Assembly (NCBI RefSeq): GCF_039526245.1
Contig: NZ_BAAAIV010000008.1
Span: 1-64,000, forward strand
Reading direction: 5' to 3'
Length of the DNA stretch: 64,000 nt
Source: Arthrobacter_H rhombi
GTDB lineage: Bacteria > Actinomycetota > Actinomycetes > Actinomycetales > Micrococcaceae
Positions 13,887 to 21,817 of the stretch are shown one piece after another. Positions within the stretch are counted from its first letter, which is position 1. Each line of letters opens with the position of its first letter. Below the pieces are notes generated by a model. That model did not search any database. It saw only the letters and a list, made by a program, of their open reading frames with translations, and was not told where the DNA came from. Made by a program: the position numbers and the translations under genes.

Positions 13887-15356
13887 CTATTTCAGCGACC
13901 AGCGGGCGCCCCCGGCCGAGTCCTCCACGACGATCCCGGCGGCGGCCAGCGTGTCACGGATCTGGTCGGCCCGCGCCCAGTCCCGGGCGGCCCGGGCCTG
14001 GACCCGTTCGTCCAGCTGCGCGCGCACCAACGTGTCCAACGCCTCCTGTTGGGCCGGGGATCCCGACTGTGCGGCTCCGGCGGCTGCATCGTCCAGCCCC
14101 AGGGTCGAGGTCATCGCCAGCACCTGCTGCAAGGCCTGGTCCGCGACCTCCAGCTCGCCGGCCGCCAACGCCTTGTTGCCGCGGCGCACCGTCTCGTGCA
14201 GGGCGGCCAGGGCCTGTGGGACGTTCAGGTCATCATCCATGGCGGCCGCGAAGTCGTCGGTGACCTCGAAGTGGTCCAGGTCCAGCTCGAAGTCCCCTCC
14301 GGGGGCGACCGCGTGGATGCGCTGCAGGGCGTTGGTGATGAACGTGTCGATGCGCTCGACGGCTGCGGCCGCCTCCTGCAGCGAGCTGGGCTTGTAGTCC
14401 AGCTGGGAACGGTAGTGGGCCTGACCGAGGAAGTAGCGCACCACCCGCGCCGGGGCTGCATCGAGCATCTCGGCCGGGGAGATGGTGTTGCCGATGGACT
14501 TGGACATCTTCTCGCCCTCGAAGGTCACCATGCCGTTGTGCATCCAGAAGTTGGCGAACCCGTCGCCGGCTGCCGTGGATTGGGCCAGTTCGTTCTCGTG
14601 GTGCGGGAACCGCAGGTCCAATCCCCCGCCGTGGATGTCGAACGAGGTGCCCAGGTATTTGCCGGCCATGGCGGAGCATTCCAGGTGCCAGCCGGGGCGG
14701 CCGCGGCCCCACGGGCTGGGCCAGGAGGCGGTGGCGGGGTCGGTGTCCTTGTGCCCCTTCCACAGCGCGAAGTCCCGCGGATCGCGCTTGCCGCGCGGGT
14801 CGGCGTCGGGCGCTGCCTGCATGTCCTCGACGCGCTGGCGCGTCAGGGCGCCATAGGCCGGGTAGGAGCGGACGTCGAAGTAGACGTCGCCCGAGTCGTC
14901 GGTGGCCGGGTAGGCGTGCCCGGCGTCGATGAGCCGGGTGATGAGCTCGTGCATCTCGGTGATGTGGCCGGTGGCGCGCGGTTCGTACGTCGGCCGGCGC
15001 ACGCCGAGCGTGTCGTAGGCGTCGGCGAAGGCCTGCTCGAAGCGGTAGGCCAGGGCGAACCAGTCCTCGGCGGGCTGGTAGGTCCCGTCGTCCTCGAAGT
15101 CCGGGGTGAAGGAGGCTGCCGACTTCTCCAGGATCTTGTCGTCGATGTCGGTCACGTTGCGCACCACGTCCACGCGCAGTCCACGGTGTTCGAGCCAGCG
15201 CACCAGGATGTCGAAGGCGATGGCCGAGCGGACGTGCCCGACGTGGGGCATGCCCTGGACGGTGGCCCCACAGTAATAGAGGCCCACGCGCCCCGGTGTC
15301 AGGGGAACGAAGTCCCGGACCTGTGCCTGCTGGGTGTCATAGAAACGGATGCTCAC
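13887..15356 (-). CDS. cysS: Cysteinyl-tRNA synthetase
   Basis: Class I aminoacyl-tRNA synthetase of 489 aa. It has the zinc-ligand cysteine in GLYYCGATVQG, the HIGH-type motif MPHVGHVRSA, the KMSKS motif GEKMSKSIGN and a C-terminal DALR-like helical domain. Actinobacteria can also carry the related MshC, but the length and the KMSKS context fit CysS. The start is GTG 15356, overlapping the ispF stop by 4 bp (GTGA), so translation is coupled to ispF. The order ispD-ispF-cysS-rlmB is conserved in mycobacteria. Confidence 0.96.
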   Translation of the reverse strand: MSIRFYDTQQAQVRDFVPLTPGRVGLYYCGATVQGMPHVGHVRSAIAFDILVRWLEHRGLRVDVVRNVTDIDDKILEKSAASFTPDFEDDGTYQPAEDWFALAYRFEQAFADAYDTLGVRRPTYEPRATGHITEMHELITRLIDAGHAYPATDDSGDVYFDVRSYPAYGALTRQRVEDMQAAPDADPRGKRDPRDFALWKGHKDTDPATASWPSPWGRGRPGWHLECSAMAGKYLGTSFDIHGGGLDLRFPHHENELAQSTAAGDGFANFWMHNGMVTFEGEKMSKSIGNTISPAEMLDAAPARVVRYFLGQAHYRSQLDYKPSSLQEAAAAVERIDTFITNALQRIHAVAPGGDFELDLDHFEVTDDFAAAMDDDLNVPQALAALHETVRRGNKALAAGELEVADQALQQVLAMTSTLGLDDAAAGAAQSGSPAQQEALDTLVRAQLDERVQARAARDWARADQIRDTLAAAGIVVEDSAGGARWSLK

Positions 15357-15862
15357 CGTTCAAGGTTATCGGACACCGGGTAGACCAGTGCCGTCGCGTA
15401 GGCGGTGATGCCTTCTCCGGTGCCTTCGTAGCCGAGACCGTCCGATGTCGTGGCCGTCACGGTGATGGGGGCGCCGGCCGCAGCGCTCAGTGCGGCGTCG
15501 GCTTCGGTGCGGCGCGGTCCGAATTTGGGGCGTCTGCCCACGAACTGGATGGCGACGTTGCCGATCTCCCATCCGGCGGCACGTACCAGCCGGGCGGCCT
15601 CGGCCAGCAGGCTCGCACCCGAGGCCCCGGCGAATTCGGGCCGATCGGTCCCGAAGTGGGTGCCCAGGTCCCCGATCCCCGCTGCGGAGAACAGCGCGTC
15701 ACAGGCAGCGTGGGCGACGGCGTCCCCGTCGGAGTGGCCGGAAAGTCCGCGTTCGCCGGGCCACTGCAGTCCGGCCAGCCAGAGATCGCGGCCGGGTTCG
15801 GGGTCCACTGCGTGCACATCGATGCCGATGCCGGTGCGGGGAATCAGGGGGCGGGGGTCCAT
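15353..15862 (-). CDS. ispF: 2-C-methyl-D-erythritol 2,4-cyclodiphosphate synthase
   Basis: Protein of 169 aa, normal for the family. It converts CDP-ME-2-phosphate to ME-cyclodiphosphate in the MEP isoprenoid pathway. Metal ligands are visible in GIGIDVHAV and SGHSDGDAVAHAACDAL, and the conserved C-terminal TATTSDGLGYEGTGEGI is present. A longer open frame reaches up to 16288, but its first part is out-of-frame ispD sequence. The real start is ATG 15862, which shares one base with the ispD stop (TGATG). Overlapping neighbours on both sides indicate a tightly coupled ispD-ispF-cysS unit. Confidence 0.96.
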   Translation of the reverse strand: MDPRPLIPRTGIGIDVHAVDPEPGRDLWLAGLQWPGERGLSGHSDGDAVAHAACDALFSAAGIGDLGTHFGTDRPEFAGASGASLLAEAARLVRAAGWEIGNVAIQFVGRRPKFGPRRTEADAALSAAAGAPITVTATTSDGLGYEGTGEGITAYATALVYPVSDNLER

Positions 15863-16635
15863 CACGGCTCCTGGGTGGGGGTTCGGTCGCGGGCCAGCAG
15901 CGCCTCGGCGAGCAGCAGGTCCAGCGCGGTGGTGATCTTGAAGGCTGCCGGGTCGCCGGGAACGACCAGCACCGGGTGCCCGGAGCGTTCCATCAGGGCG
16001 GCATCGTCGGTGACGGCCATGGCCTGCTCCCGGCTCCAGCCCCCGGCGTCGGCGTGGGCTGCCGAGAGGGCTGCGGCGTCGAAGCCCTGGGGTGTCTGGA
16101 TGGCCCGCAGTCCGGAGCGGTTGGGGGTGCCGGTGACCAAGGCGGCATCGGGAATGCCGCGGGCTGCCTCCGCTTGCGGGTCGACCGTCTTGATCGTGTC
16201 GGCGACGGCCACCCCCGGTACGACGGCGGTGGCTCCTGCCGCGAGGGCCTCGGCGATGCGGGTGAACACCGCCGGCGGCGTCAGGCATCGGGCGGCATCG
16301 TGAACCAGCACGTGGTCCACCGGCGCCAGTGCGGCCAGCCCGGCACGGACGGAATCATGGCGTTCGGCGCCGCCACGCACGGTGCCGATGTCCCTTCCGG
16401 TGTCCCGGCCGACGTCGCGGCAGACCTGTTCCAGTTGTCCGTCCGCGGGCGGGAGGACGACCACCAGTTCCGTGCAGATGCCGGAGGAAAGGATGCCCCG
16501 CAGGGCATGTTCGAGCAGCGTCCGCCCGGCCAGCGGAACGAGCGCCTTGGGGATCCCGTGGCCGAGCCGGGTGCCGGAACCGGCGGCAACCAGGACCACA
16601 CCGATGCGCGGGGGGACGGGAGCTGAGTCAGTCAC
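15862..16635 (-). CDS. ispD: 2-C-methyl-D-erythritol 4-phosphate cytidylyltransferase
   Basis: Protein of 257 aa that transfers CMP from CTP to MEP in isoprenoid biosynthesis. The nucleotide-binding signature VLVAAGSGTRLGHGIPKAL and the VLVHDAARCLTPP motif are clear. The start codon is GTG 16635. There is no Shine-Dalgarno sequence; TAGGGT ends 6 nt upstream of the GTG, so the gene probably begins its own leaderless transcript although carD lies upstream on the same strand. A terminator hairpin separates it from carD. Confidence 0.95.
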   Translation of the reverse strand: MTDSAPVPPRIGVVLVAAGSGTRLGHGIPKALVPLAGRTLLEHALRGILSSGICTELVVVLPPADGQLEQVCRDVGRDTGRDIGTVRGGAERHDSVRAGLAALAPVDHVLVHDAARCLTPPAVFTRIAEALAAGATAVVPGVAVADTIKTVDPQAEAARGIPDAALVTGTPNRSGLRAIQTPQGFDAAALSAAHADAGGWSREQAMAVTDDAALMERSGHPVLVVPGDPAAFKITTALDLLLAEALLARDRTPTQEP

Positions 16636-16641
16636 GCTTCC

Positions 16642-16647
16642 ACCCTA
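16642..16647 (-). promoter_or_regulatory. Leaderless -10 element of ispD (TAGGGT)
   Basis: TAGGGT on the minus strand, 6 nt before GTG 16635, with no ribosome binding site. It lies just downstream of the carD terminator hairpin, consistent with an independent transcript for ispD-ispF-cysS. Confidence 0.45.
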
Positions 16648-16662
16648 CCGGCGGGCAAACGA

Positions 16663-16694
16663 AAGACCCGCCCACCCTGAGGTGGTCGGGTCTT
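16663..16694 (-). terminator. Intrinsic terminator of carD
   Basis: Arms AAGACCCGCCCACC (16663-16676) and GGTGGTCGGGTCTT (16681-16694) form a 14-bp stem with one mismatch and a CTGA loop. On the minus strand, downstream of carD, the stem is followed by TTTCGTTT. Confidence 0.75.
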
Positions 16695-16748
16695 GAACCG
16701 GCGGGGCCGGCTGGTCACCGTTCCGGATGGCCGGAGCGGCGTCGTTGC

Positions 16749-17231
16749 CTAGGAGGCGAGTACCTCGTCGAGGACGATTTCCGCCTTCTCCTCGTCCAGC
16801 TTCTTGGCCAGGGCCAATTCGCTGATGAGGATTTGGCGCGCCTTCGAGAGCATGCGCTTTTCACCGGCCGACAGACCGCGGTCGTTGTCGCGGCGCCACA
16901 GGTCGCGGACGACCTCTGCCACCTTGACGACGTCGCCGGACGCCAGCTTCTCCAGGTTTGCCTTGTAACGGCGTGACCAGTTGGTCGGTTCCTCCGTCAG
17001 TTCGGCACGTAGGACGTCAAAAACATGTTCCAGGCCTTCCTGGCCGACGACGTCCCTGACGCCAACCAGATCAACATTCTCTGCCGGAACCTCGATTGTC
17101 AGATCTCCCTGCGCGACCTTGAGCTTGAGATACATCTTCTCTTCGCCCTTGATCGTCCGCATCTTGATCTCTTCGATCATCGCCGCACCGTGGTGAGGGT
17201 AAACAACCGTTTCGCCAACCTCAAAAACCAT
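16749..17231 (-). CDS. carD: CarD family RNA polymerase-binding regulator
   Basis: Protein of 160 aa. CarD binds the RNA polymerase beta subunit and stabilises open complexes, especially at rRNA promoters. The Tudor-like RNAP-interaction domain starts with FEVGETVVYPHHGAAMIEE. The C-terminal helical DNA-binding part includes NWSRRYKANLEKLASGD and LWRRDNDRGLSAGEKRML, with the tryptophan used for DNA wedging in mycobacterial CarD. ATG 17231 has a good ribosome binding site (GGAAAGGGG) and matches family starts; the open frame extends 53 codons further without support. It is the likely head of its own short transcript, ended by the hairpin at 16663-16694. Confidence 0.95.
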   Translation of the reverse strand: MVFEVGETVVYPHHGAAMIEEIKMRTIKGEEKMYLKLKVAQGDLTIEVPAENVDLVGVRDVVGQEGLEHVFDVLRAELTEEPTNWSRRYKANLEKLASGDVVKVAEVVRDLWRRDNDRGLSAGEKRMLSKARQILISELALAKKLDEEKAEIVLDEVLAS

Positions 17232-17550
17232 CTGGATAAACCCCTTTCCCGGAATCAAGTTTATCACGAATATGGTTCTATTACCGGCGCGTTGCCCGCC
17301 ATCTAGCGGCAGGAGGACCATAATCCGCCCTTGCATTTTTTGCCATCGATGGTACCGCGCGTAGATCCGGGCGGTGGAGAGCGGGGTCACAGCGGTATCT
17401 GCGGCGTTCTGTCACTTGCCCGGTCGAGTCATACTTTTGGCACGAAACCGATTAGGCTGGGAGCAATGCTTTTTATGCTCCGGCGCGGGACCCACTCGTC
17501 CGCACTGGTGCGACAACACCAGAGAAGAACCTTGTAGAGGAGTTTGTGCC
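17232..17550. other. Intergenic region between divergent carD and lpqE-like gene
   Basis: No gene is visible. It must hold the carD promoter (not confidently located) and the lpqE-like promoter. A TAGGCT at 17453-17458 is the best -10 candidate for the latter and is followed by a small hairpin, GGAGCA (17460-17465) paired with TGCTCC (17476-17481), in the presumed 5' untranslated region of about 85 nt. Confidence 0.4.
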
Positions 17551-18090
17551 GTGATCACCGCACAGAAGTTCCGCGGCCGCCGTACCGCGACTGTTGCCGC
17601 CTTCGCCATGCTGGCGGCCGGGATGACCGGTTGCAGCGCGGTGAACCAGCAGGCCACCACCATGCATTACGCAGCTTCCGATGGCATCGTCTTCGACGTC
17701 GCCAACGTCGAGGCCCGCAACCTGATGCTGGTCACGAGCACGGCAGACCAGCCGGCCCGCTTCATCGGCAGCCTCATCAACGACTCCGACAAGGCTGCTT
17801 CGGTGAAGCTGACGGTGGATGGCAATTCGTCCACCATCGAGGTCCCGAAGAAATCAGCGGTCAAGCTCGAGGACGACGCCAACAAGACGGTGGTTCCCAG
17901 CGCCGGCGTCGAGCCGGGCTCCCACGCCGACCTGACCATCAAGGTCGGCGCCAGCAGCGTCGACGAGTCGCTGCCGGTCGTCAACGGCGTCCTGCCCGAG
18001 TACCGCCCGTACCTTCCCGACGGCTACAACTCCGACACGGTCAAGCACCTGGAGCCGACGACGCCGATCCTGAAGCCCGAAGGCCACTAG
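17551..18090 (+). CDS. LpqE-like conserved lipoprotein
   Basis: Exported lipoprotein of 179 aa. A twin-basic n-region (RGRRTATVAAF) and hydrophobic stretch lead to the lipobox AGMTGCSA with the lipidated Cys at about residue 29. The mature part is beta-rich with repeated short hydrophobic strands, compatible with the immunoglobulin-like fold expected for LpqE relatives, and ends in a Pro-rich tail. GTG 17551 is preceded by AGAGGAG 8 nt upstream. In Mycobacterium tuberculosis lpqE (Rv3584) is likewise divergent from carD, which supports the family call by synteny; function is unknown. It is convergent with regX3 across an N gap. Confidence 0.8.
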   Translation: MITAQKFRGRRTATVAAFAMLAAGMTGCSAVNQQATTMHYAASDGIVFDVANVEARNLMLVTSTADQPARFIGSLINDSDKAASVKLTVDGNSSTIEVPKKSAVKLEDDANKTVVPSAGVEPGSHADLTIKVGASSVDESLPVVNGVLPEYRPYLPDGYNSDTVKHLEPTTPILKPEGH

Positions 18091-18110
18091 GCTTCATCCA
18101 CGCGAAAAGG

Positions 18111-18176
18111 CGGCTGGATCCCCNNNNNNNNNNNNNNNNNNNNNNNNNTGCGCCAGCCGGCGCCCCGCCGTCGTGC
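18111..18176. terminator. Hairpin terminator with unresolved loop (25 N) between lpqE-like and regX3
   Basis: CGGCTGG (18111-18117) and CCAGCCG (18153-18159) flank a run of 25 N at 18124-18148. On the right, CGCCGTCGTGC (18166-18176) matches the right arm of the terminators at 51828-51881 and 58388-58425, so its partner arm probably lies in the gap. The two genes converge here, so a bidirectional terminator is expected. Confidence 0.5.
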
Positions 18177-18177
18177 C

Positions 18178-18858
18178 TCAGGCCTCGAACTTGTAGCCGA
18201 GACCGCGCACGGTCACCAGGTGGACCGGCGTTGCCGAATCGGGTTCGATCTTCGAGCGCAGGCGCTTGACGTGGACGTCGAGCGTCTTGGTGTCCCCGAC
18301 ATAGTCGGATCCCCAGACCCTGTCGATCAGCTGGCCACGGGTGAGCACCCGACCGGCATTGCGCAGCAGCATCTCCAGCAGCTCGAACTCCTTGAGCGGG
18401 AACGAGACCTGTTCGCCGTGCACGCTCACGGTGTGGCGCTCCACGTCCATGCGGACCGGGCCGGCCTGGACGGTGGCAGCCACCAGCTCCTCGGGTTCGC
18501 CCTGCCGGCGCAGCACCGCGCGGACGCGGGCCACGAGTTCGCGGGCTGAGTAGGGCTTGGTGACATAGTCATCGGCGCCGAGTTCCAGGCCCACCACCTT
18601 GTCGATCTCCGAGTCCTTGGCGGTCAGCATGATCACCGGGACGCTGGAACGCTGGCGCAATTGCCGGCACACCTCGGTCCCCGGCTGCCCGGGGAGCATC
18701 AGGTCCAAGAGGACCAGGTCTGCACCGGTGCGGTCGAATTCAACGATCGCATCGATCCCGTTGTCGACGACCAGGACCTCGAAGCCCTCCTTCGTCAGCA
18801 GGTACTCCAACGGGTCGCTCAGCGACTCCTCGTCCTCGACCACCAGAATGCGGGTCAA
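18178..18858 (-). CDS. regX3: Response regulator RegX3 (OmpR/PhoB family)
   Basis: Protein of 226 aa: receiver domain with the acidic pair in ILVVEDEESL, phospho-acceptor Asp in ADLVLLDLMLPG and Lys in DDYVTKPYSARELVARV, then a winged-helix domain (about 128-226) with LKEFELLEMLLRNAGRVLTR and HVKRLRSKIEPD. In mycobacteria RegX3 is phosphorylated by SenX3 under phosphate limitation. ATG 18858 overlaps the senX3 stop by 4 bp, so the kinase is translated first. With senX3, phoU and gpmA adjacent, a phosphate role is well supported. Confidence 0.92.
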   Translation of the reverse strand: MTRILVVEDEESLSDPLEYLLTKEGFEVLVVDNGIDAIVEFDRTGADLVLLDLMLPGQPGTEVCRQLRQRSSVPVIMLTAKDSEIDKVVGLELGADDYVTKPYSARELVARVRAVLRRQGEPEELVAATVQAGPVRMDVERHTVSVHGEQVSFPLKEFELLEMLLRNAGRVLTRGQLIDRVWGSDYVGDTKTLDVHVKRLRSKIEPDSATPVHLVTVRGLGYKFEA

Positions 18859-20087
18859 ATTCGGCCTCCTTGTTGTGTGGCGCGGTGTGCTTCCACGGTA
18901 TCGGTCTCAATGGTGCCGGCCGCTAGGGAACCGGCGGTTGCCGGTGCCGTGGAGGACTCGTCGGCTCGTTCATGGCGGGGCATGCGCACCGTGAACGTGG
19001 AGCCCTGGCCGGGCTGGGACCACAGCGTGATTTCCCCGCCGTGGTTGGAAATGACGTGCTTGACAATGCTCAGGCCCAGACCGGTGCCCCCGGTTTGGCG
19101 CGTGCGGGCCGCATCGACGCGGTAGAAGCGCTCGAAGATGCGCTCCTGCTCCTCCGGGGCGATGCCGGGCCCCTGGTCGGTGACGGAGACCTGGACGAGG
19201 CCCTCGCGGGAGCGCACCCCGACTCCGACGCTGGTGCCTTCGGGTGAATACCGGATGGCGTTGTCGATGAGGTTCCGGAACGCGGTCATCAGCAGGTCGC
19301 GGTCACCGAAGATCCGGTCCTCGGTGTGCCCGCCGACGGTGATGGTGATGCCCTTGCCCTCGGCCGTGAGCTTGTTGCGGTCCACCGCTTCGGCGATCAC
19401 GCGGTTGACGTCCACCGGCTGGCCGGCCAGCACGATGTCGGTGCCCTGCAGCCGAGAGAGCTCGATGATGTCCTGCACGAGAGCCGCCAACCGGCGGGCT
19501 TCCTTGTCCAGCCGCGTGGAGAAGCGGCGGACGGCAACTTCGTCGTCTGCGGCCTCGTCGATGGCCTCGGAGAGCAGTTGGATGGCTCCGACCGGGGTCT
19601 TAAGCTCATGGGAGACGTTGGCGACGAAGTCGGTGCGGACCGCCTCGGTCCGGGTGATCTCGGTGCGGTCATCGGCCAGCAACAGGATGTACTCATCCCC
19701 CAGCGGTGCGACCCTGACGTGCACGACGATGGTCCCCTGCCCGAGCGGGCCCAACGGCAGCTCGAACTGGCGTTCCTCGATGACCCCGTCGGATCTGACC
19801 CGGCGGGCCAGCGCCAGCAGTTCGGCGTGCACCATCGTGTGTCCACGGACCAGCCCGTAAGCGTAGGCCGCCGGGTTCGCACGGACGACACCGTCGATGT
19901 CATCGACCACGACAAAGGCCCGGCCGACCACGGAGAGGATCTCCGCAGCCCCTTCCGGCAAGGTCGGTTCATCGACGTCGGCGACCGCCGCGCGCTGCAT
20001 CCGGCTATAGCGGTACGCGAGGAGGCCGACAACGCCGAGCGCCAGGCCCACCAGGCCGGCGATCACTATCATCAAGGCTTCATCCAC
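18855..20087 (-). CDS. senX3: Sensor histidine kinase SenX3
   Basis: Protein of 410 aa with one N-terminal membrane helix (IVIAGLVGLALGVVGLLAY), a PAS-like domain (about 55-145) and a HisKA domain with the phospho-accepting His in FVANVSHELKTPVGAIQ. The HATPase domain has N box FRNLIDNAIRYSPEG, G1 DQGPGIAPEEQ and G2 TGGTGLGLSIVKH. A disordered Ala/Thr tail follows. Like mycobacterial SenX3 it has almost no extracellular part, so it probably senses phosphate indirectly through the Pst/PhoU machinery. GTG 20087 is preferred over an ATG 72 bp upstream: TACGCT ends 7 nt before it and no ribosome binding site is present. Confidence 0.9.
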   Translation of the reverse strand: MDEALMIVIAGLVGLALGVVGLLAYRYSRMQRAAVADVDEPTLPEGAAEILSVVGRAFVVVDDIDGVVRANPAAYAYGLVRGHTMVHAELLALARRVRSDGVIEERQFELPLGPLGQGTIVVHVRVAPLGDEYILLLADDRTEITRTEAVRTDFVANVSHELKTPVGAIQLLSEAIDEAADDEVAVRRFSTRLDKEARRLAALVQDIIELSRLQGTDIVLAGQPVDVNRVIAEAVDRNKLTAEGKGITITVGGHTEDRIFGDRDLLMTAFRNLIDNAIRYSPEGTSVGVGVRSREGLVQVSVTDQGPGIAPEEQERIFERFYRVDAARTRQTGGTGLGLSIVKHVISNHGGEITLWSQPGQGSTFTVRMPRHERADESSTAPATAGSLAAGTIETDTVEAHRATQQGGRI

Positions 20088-20094
20088 GCCCCCT

Positions 20095-20100
20095 AGCGTA
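20095..20100 (-). promoter_or_regulatory. Leaderless -10 element of senX3 (TACGCT)
   Basis: TACGCT on the minus strand ends 7 nt before GTG 20087. The PHO-box-like repeat at 20150-20171 lies about 63-84 bp upstream of this start, a position from which RegX3 could also affect its own operon. Confidence 0.45.
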
Positions 20101-20149
20101 GCCCGGCCCGAACGGGGGCCAACGCCCATATGACGGGCCGGGGCGCGCC

Positions 20150-20171
20150 ATTCACCCAATGTTCACGCGGC
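20150..20171 (+). promoter_or_regulatory. PHO-box-like direct repeat, probable RegX3 site
   Basis: Two 11-nt units stand head to tail: ATTCACCCAAT (20150-20160) and GTTCACGCGGC (20161-20171). The TTCACNC cores are exactly 11 nt apart, as in Streptomyces PHO boxes bound by PhoP, the RegX3-type regulator. The second unit coincides with the -35 position of the phoU promoter, the classic arrangement for activation by a PhoB-family regulator. Confidence 0.6.
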
Positions 20172-20190
20172 GGCGACCCGAGGTTAAGCT
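20162..20190 (+). promoter_or_regulatory. phoU promoter (PHO box at -35, TAAGCT at -10)
   Basis: TAAGCT at 20185-20190 lies 17 nt downstream of TTCACG (20162-20167), which belongs to the PHO-box-like repeat and replaces a normal -35. The predicted leader is about 70 nt, and the phoU start has its own ribosome binding site. Confidence 0.5.
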
Positions 20191-20267
20191 GGGGGTGGGA
20201 AGGTTGAACCCTACAGTGCCCGTCCCCTGCCCGTTGGCCGGGGAACACAGCTAAGAAAGGACGCCCT

Positions 20268-20927
20268 GTGCGCAAGGTTTTCCAGGCCGAGCTCCAGACC
20301 ATCGGCGAGGAACTGACGGAGATGGCCACCCTCGTCGCCCATGCCATGGAGCAGGCCTACGCCTCCTACGCCGAGGCCGACACCGAACTCGCCCAAGAGG
20401 TGATTGCCGCAGACGCGCGCGTGGACTTCATGCAGAACCAGCTGGACGAACGGGCCATCGACGTCCTGGCCCTCCAGGGCCCGGTGGCCTCGGACCTGCG
20501 CATGATCGTCGGCTCGTTGCGGATGAGCGCGTCGCTGGAACGGATGGGCGATCTGGCCCGGCACATCGCCCAGCTGGCACGCCTGCGCTACCCGGCACAC
20601 GTGGCACCCGACGCGGTGGCCCCGGTCTTCGCCGAGATGGCCGACCTCGACGTGCAGATCGCCCGGAAGCTGGTCACCCTGTTGGAGACCCGCGACCTGG
20701 ACATCGCCGCAGAGATCGTCGCGATCAACAACCGGATCGATGACCTGCACGCCAGCGTCTTCAAGCTCGTGGCCGCCCCGGAGTGGAACGAATCCGCGCC
20801 GCGGACCGCTGACGTCACGCTGACCAGCCGTTACATGGAGCGCTACGGCGACCATGGCGTCTCCGTGGCCCGCAAGGTCAACTACCTGGTGACCGGCGAA
20901 TGGGAGCCCGGCAGCTCCGAACGCTAG
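20268..20927 (+). CDS. phoU: Phosphate signalling protein PhoU
   Basis: All-helical protein of 219 aa with the two tandem three-helix PhoU repeats. The first repeat contains DARVDFMQNQLDERAIDVLALQ followed by the characteristic RMIVGSLRMSASLERMGDLARHI, where the E..D metal-binding pattern is visible; the second ends with RYMERYGDHGVSVARKV. PhoU transmits the state of the Pst transporter to the SenX3-type kinase and keeps it off when phosphate is plentiful. The start is GTG 20268 with AAGAAAGGA upstream. It is divergent from senX3-regX3, with a PHO-box-like element in its promoter. No pst genes are in the window. Confidence 0.92.
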   Translation: MRKVFQAELQTIGEELTEMATLVAHAMEQAYASYAEADTELAQEVIAADARVDFMQNQLDERAIDVLALQGPVASDLRMIVGSLRMSASLERMGDLARHIAQLARLRYPAHVAPDAVAPVFAEMADLDVQIARKLVTLLETRDLDIAAEIVAINNRIDDLHASVFKLVAAPEWNESAPRTADVTLTSRYMERYGDHGVSVARKVNYLVTGEWEPGSSER

Positions 20928-20935
20928 GAACACAG

Positions 20936-20960
20936 AGGAGGGGGGGGGNNNNNTCCCCCC
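20936..20960. terminator. Hairpin terminator with unresolved loop (5 N) between phoU and gpmA
   Basis: A purine run GAGGAGGGGGGGG ends at 20948, five N follow at 20949-20953, and TCCCCCCTC begins at 20954. The G and C runs can pair as arms of a hairpin between the two convergent genes. Confidence 0.45.
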
Positions 20961-20985
20961 TCGTCGTTTCCCGGGTGTGGTCGGT

Positions 20986-21732
20986 CTATTTGCGGCCCTG
21001 GTTGGCCACTGCCTGGATCGCGTCGGCCGCGGCGTCGGCGTCGAGGTAGCGGCCTCCCGCGGTGACCGGGGTGAAGTCATCGTCCAGCTCGTACACCAGC
21101 GGGATGCCGGTGGGGATGTTCAGCGAGGCGATGTCCTCATCGGAGATGCCGTCCAGGTGCTTGACCAGGGCGCGCAGCGAGTTCCCGTGGGCGGTGACCA
21201 GCACGGTCTTGCCGGCCTGCAGGTCAGGGCGGATCGCGGACTCCCAGTAGGGGAGCATCCGCTCCAGCACGTCCTTGAGGCATTCGGTGCGCGGGGCATC
21301 ATCACCGAGGTCGGCGTAGCGCGGGTCCCCCATCTGGGAGAACTCCGAGTCGTCGTCCAGCGGCGGCGGCGGGGTGTCATAGGAGCGGCGCCACTGCATG
21401 AACTGGTCCTCGCCGAACTCGGCGAGGGTCTGGGCCTTGTCCTTGCCCTGCAGTGCACCGTAATGGCGTTCGTTCAGCCGCCAGTCGCGGCGGACCGGGA
21501 TCCAGGACAGGTCTGCGGCCTCCAGGGCCAGGTTGGCGGTGATGATCGCGCGCTTGAGCAGCGAGGTGTGCAGCACGTCGGGGACCAGTCCCTCGGCGGT
21601 GAGCAGCTCCCCGCCGCGCACTGCCTCGGCGCGTCCCTGCTCGGTCAACGGCACGTCATACCAGCCGGTGAAGAGGTTCTTTTCGTTCCATTCGCTCTGC
21701 CCGTGGCGGAGCAGGATCAGGGTGTGCGTCAT
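20986..21732 (-). CDS. gpmA: 2,3-bisphosphoglycerate-dependent phosphoglycerate mutase
   Basis: Histidine phosphatase superfamily enzyme of 248 aa that interconverts 3- and 2-phosphoglycerate. It has the phospho-His motif LLRHGQSEWNEKNLFTGW, the second catalytic segment RLNERHYGALQG and the distal His in LVTAHGNSLRALVKHL, all standard for dPGM. ATG 21732 is preceded by TAGGAT ending 6 nt upstream and no ribosome binding site. The mutase gene also neighbours senX3-regX3 in M. tuberculosis (gpm1), so the proximity is an old arrangement. Confidence 0.95.
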   Translation of the reverse strand: MTHTLILLRHGQSEWNEKNLFTGWYDVPLTEQGRAEAVRGGELLTAEGLVPDVLHTSLLKRAIITANLALEAADLSWIPVRRDWRLNERHYGALQGKDKAQTLAEFGEDQFMQWRRSYDTPPPPLDDDSEFSQMGDPRYADLGDDAPRTECLKDVLERMLPYWESAIRPDLQAGKTVLVTAHGNSLRALVKHLDGISDEDIASLNIPTGIPLVYELDDDFTPVTAGGRYLDADAAADAIQAVANQGRK

Positions 21733-21738
21733 GAATTC

Positions 21739-21744
21739 ATCCTA
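21739..21744 (-). promoter_or_regulatory. Leaderless -10 element of gpmA (TAGGAT)
   Basis: TAGGAT on the minus strand ends 6 nt before ATG 21732, with GAATTC as the intervening six bases and no ribosome binding site. Confidence 0.5.
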
Positions 21745-21804
21745 TCCGGCGTGAAGTCCGTTACTTTCCCCCATGACTGGTCATGAAGGGGTCCACGGCC
21801 AGCT

Positions 21805-21810
21805 TATATT
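21805..21810 (+). promoter_or_regulatory. Leaderless -10 element of the methyltransferase gene (TATATT)
   Basis: TATATT ends 7 nt before GTG 21818. It decides the start of the following gene: the upstream ATG at 21773 would lie ahead of the promoter. Confidence 0.45.
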
Positions 21811-21817
21811 TTCTGAT

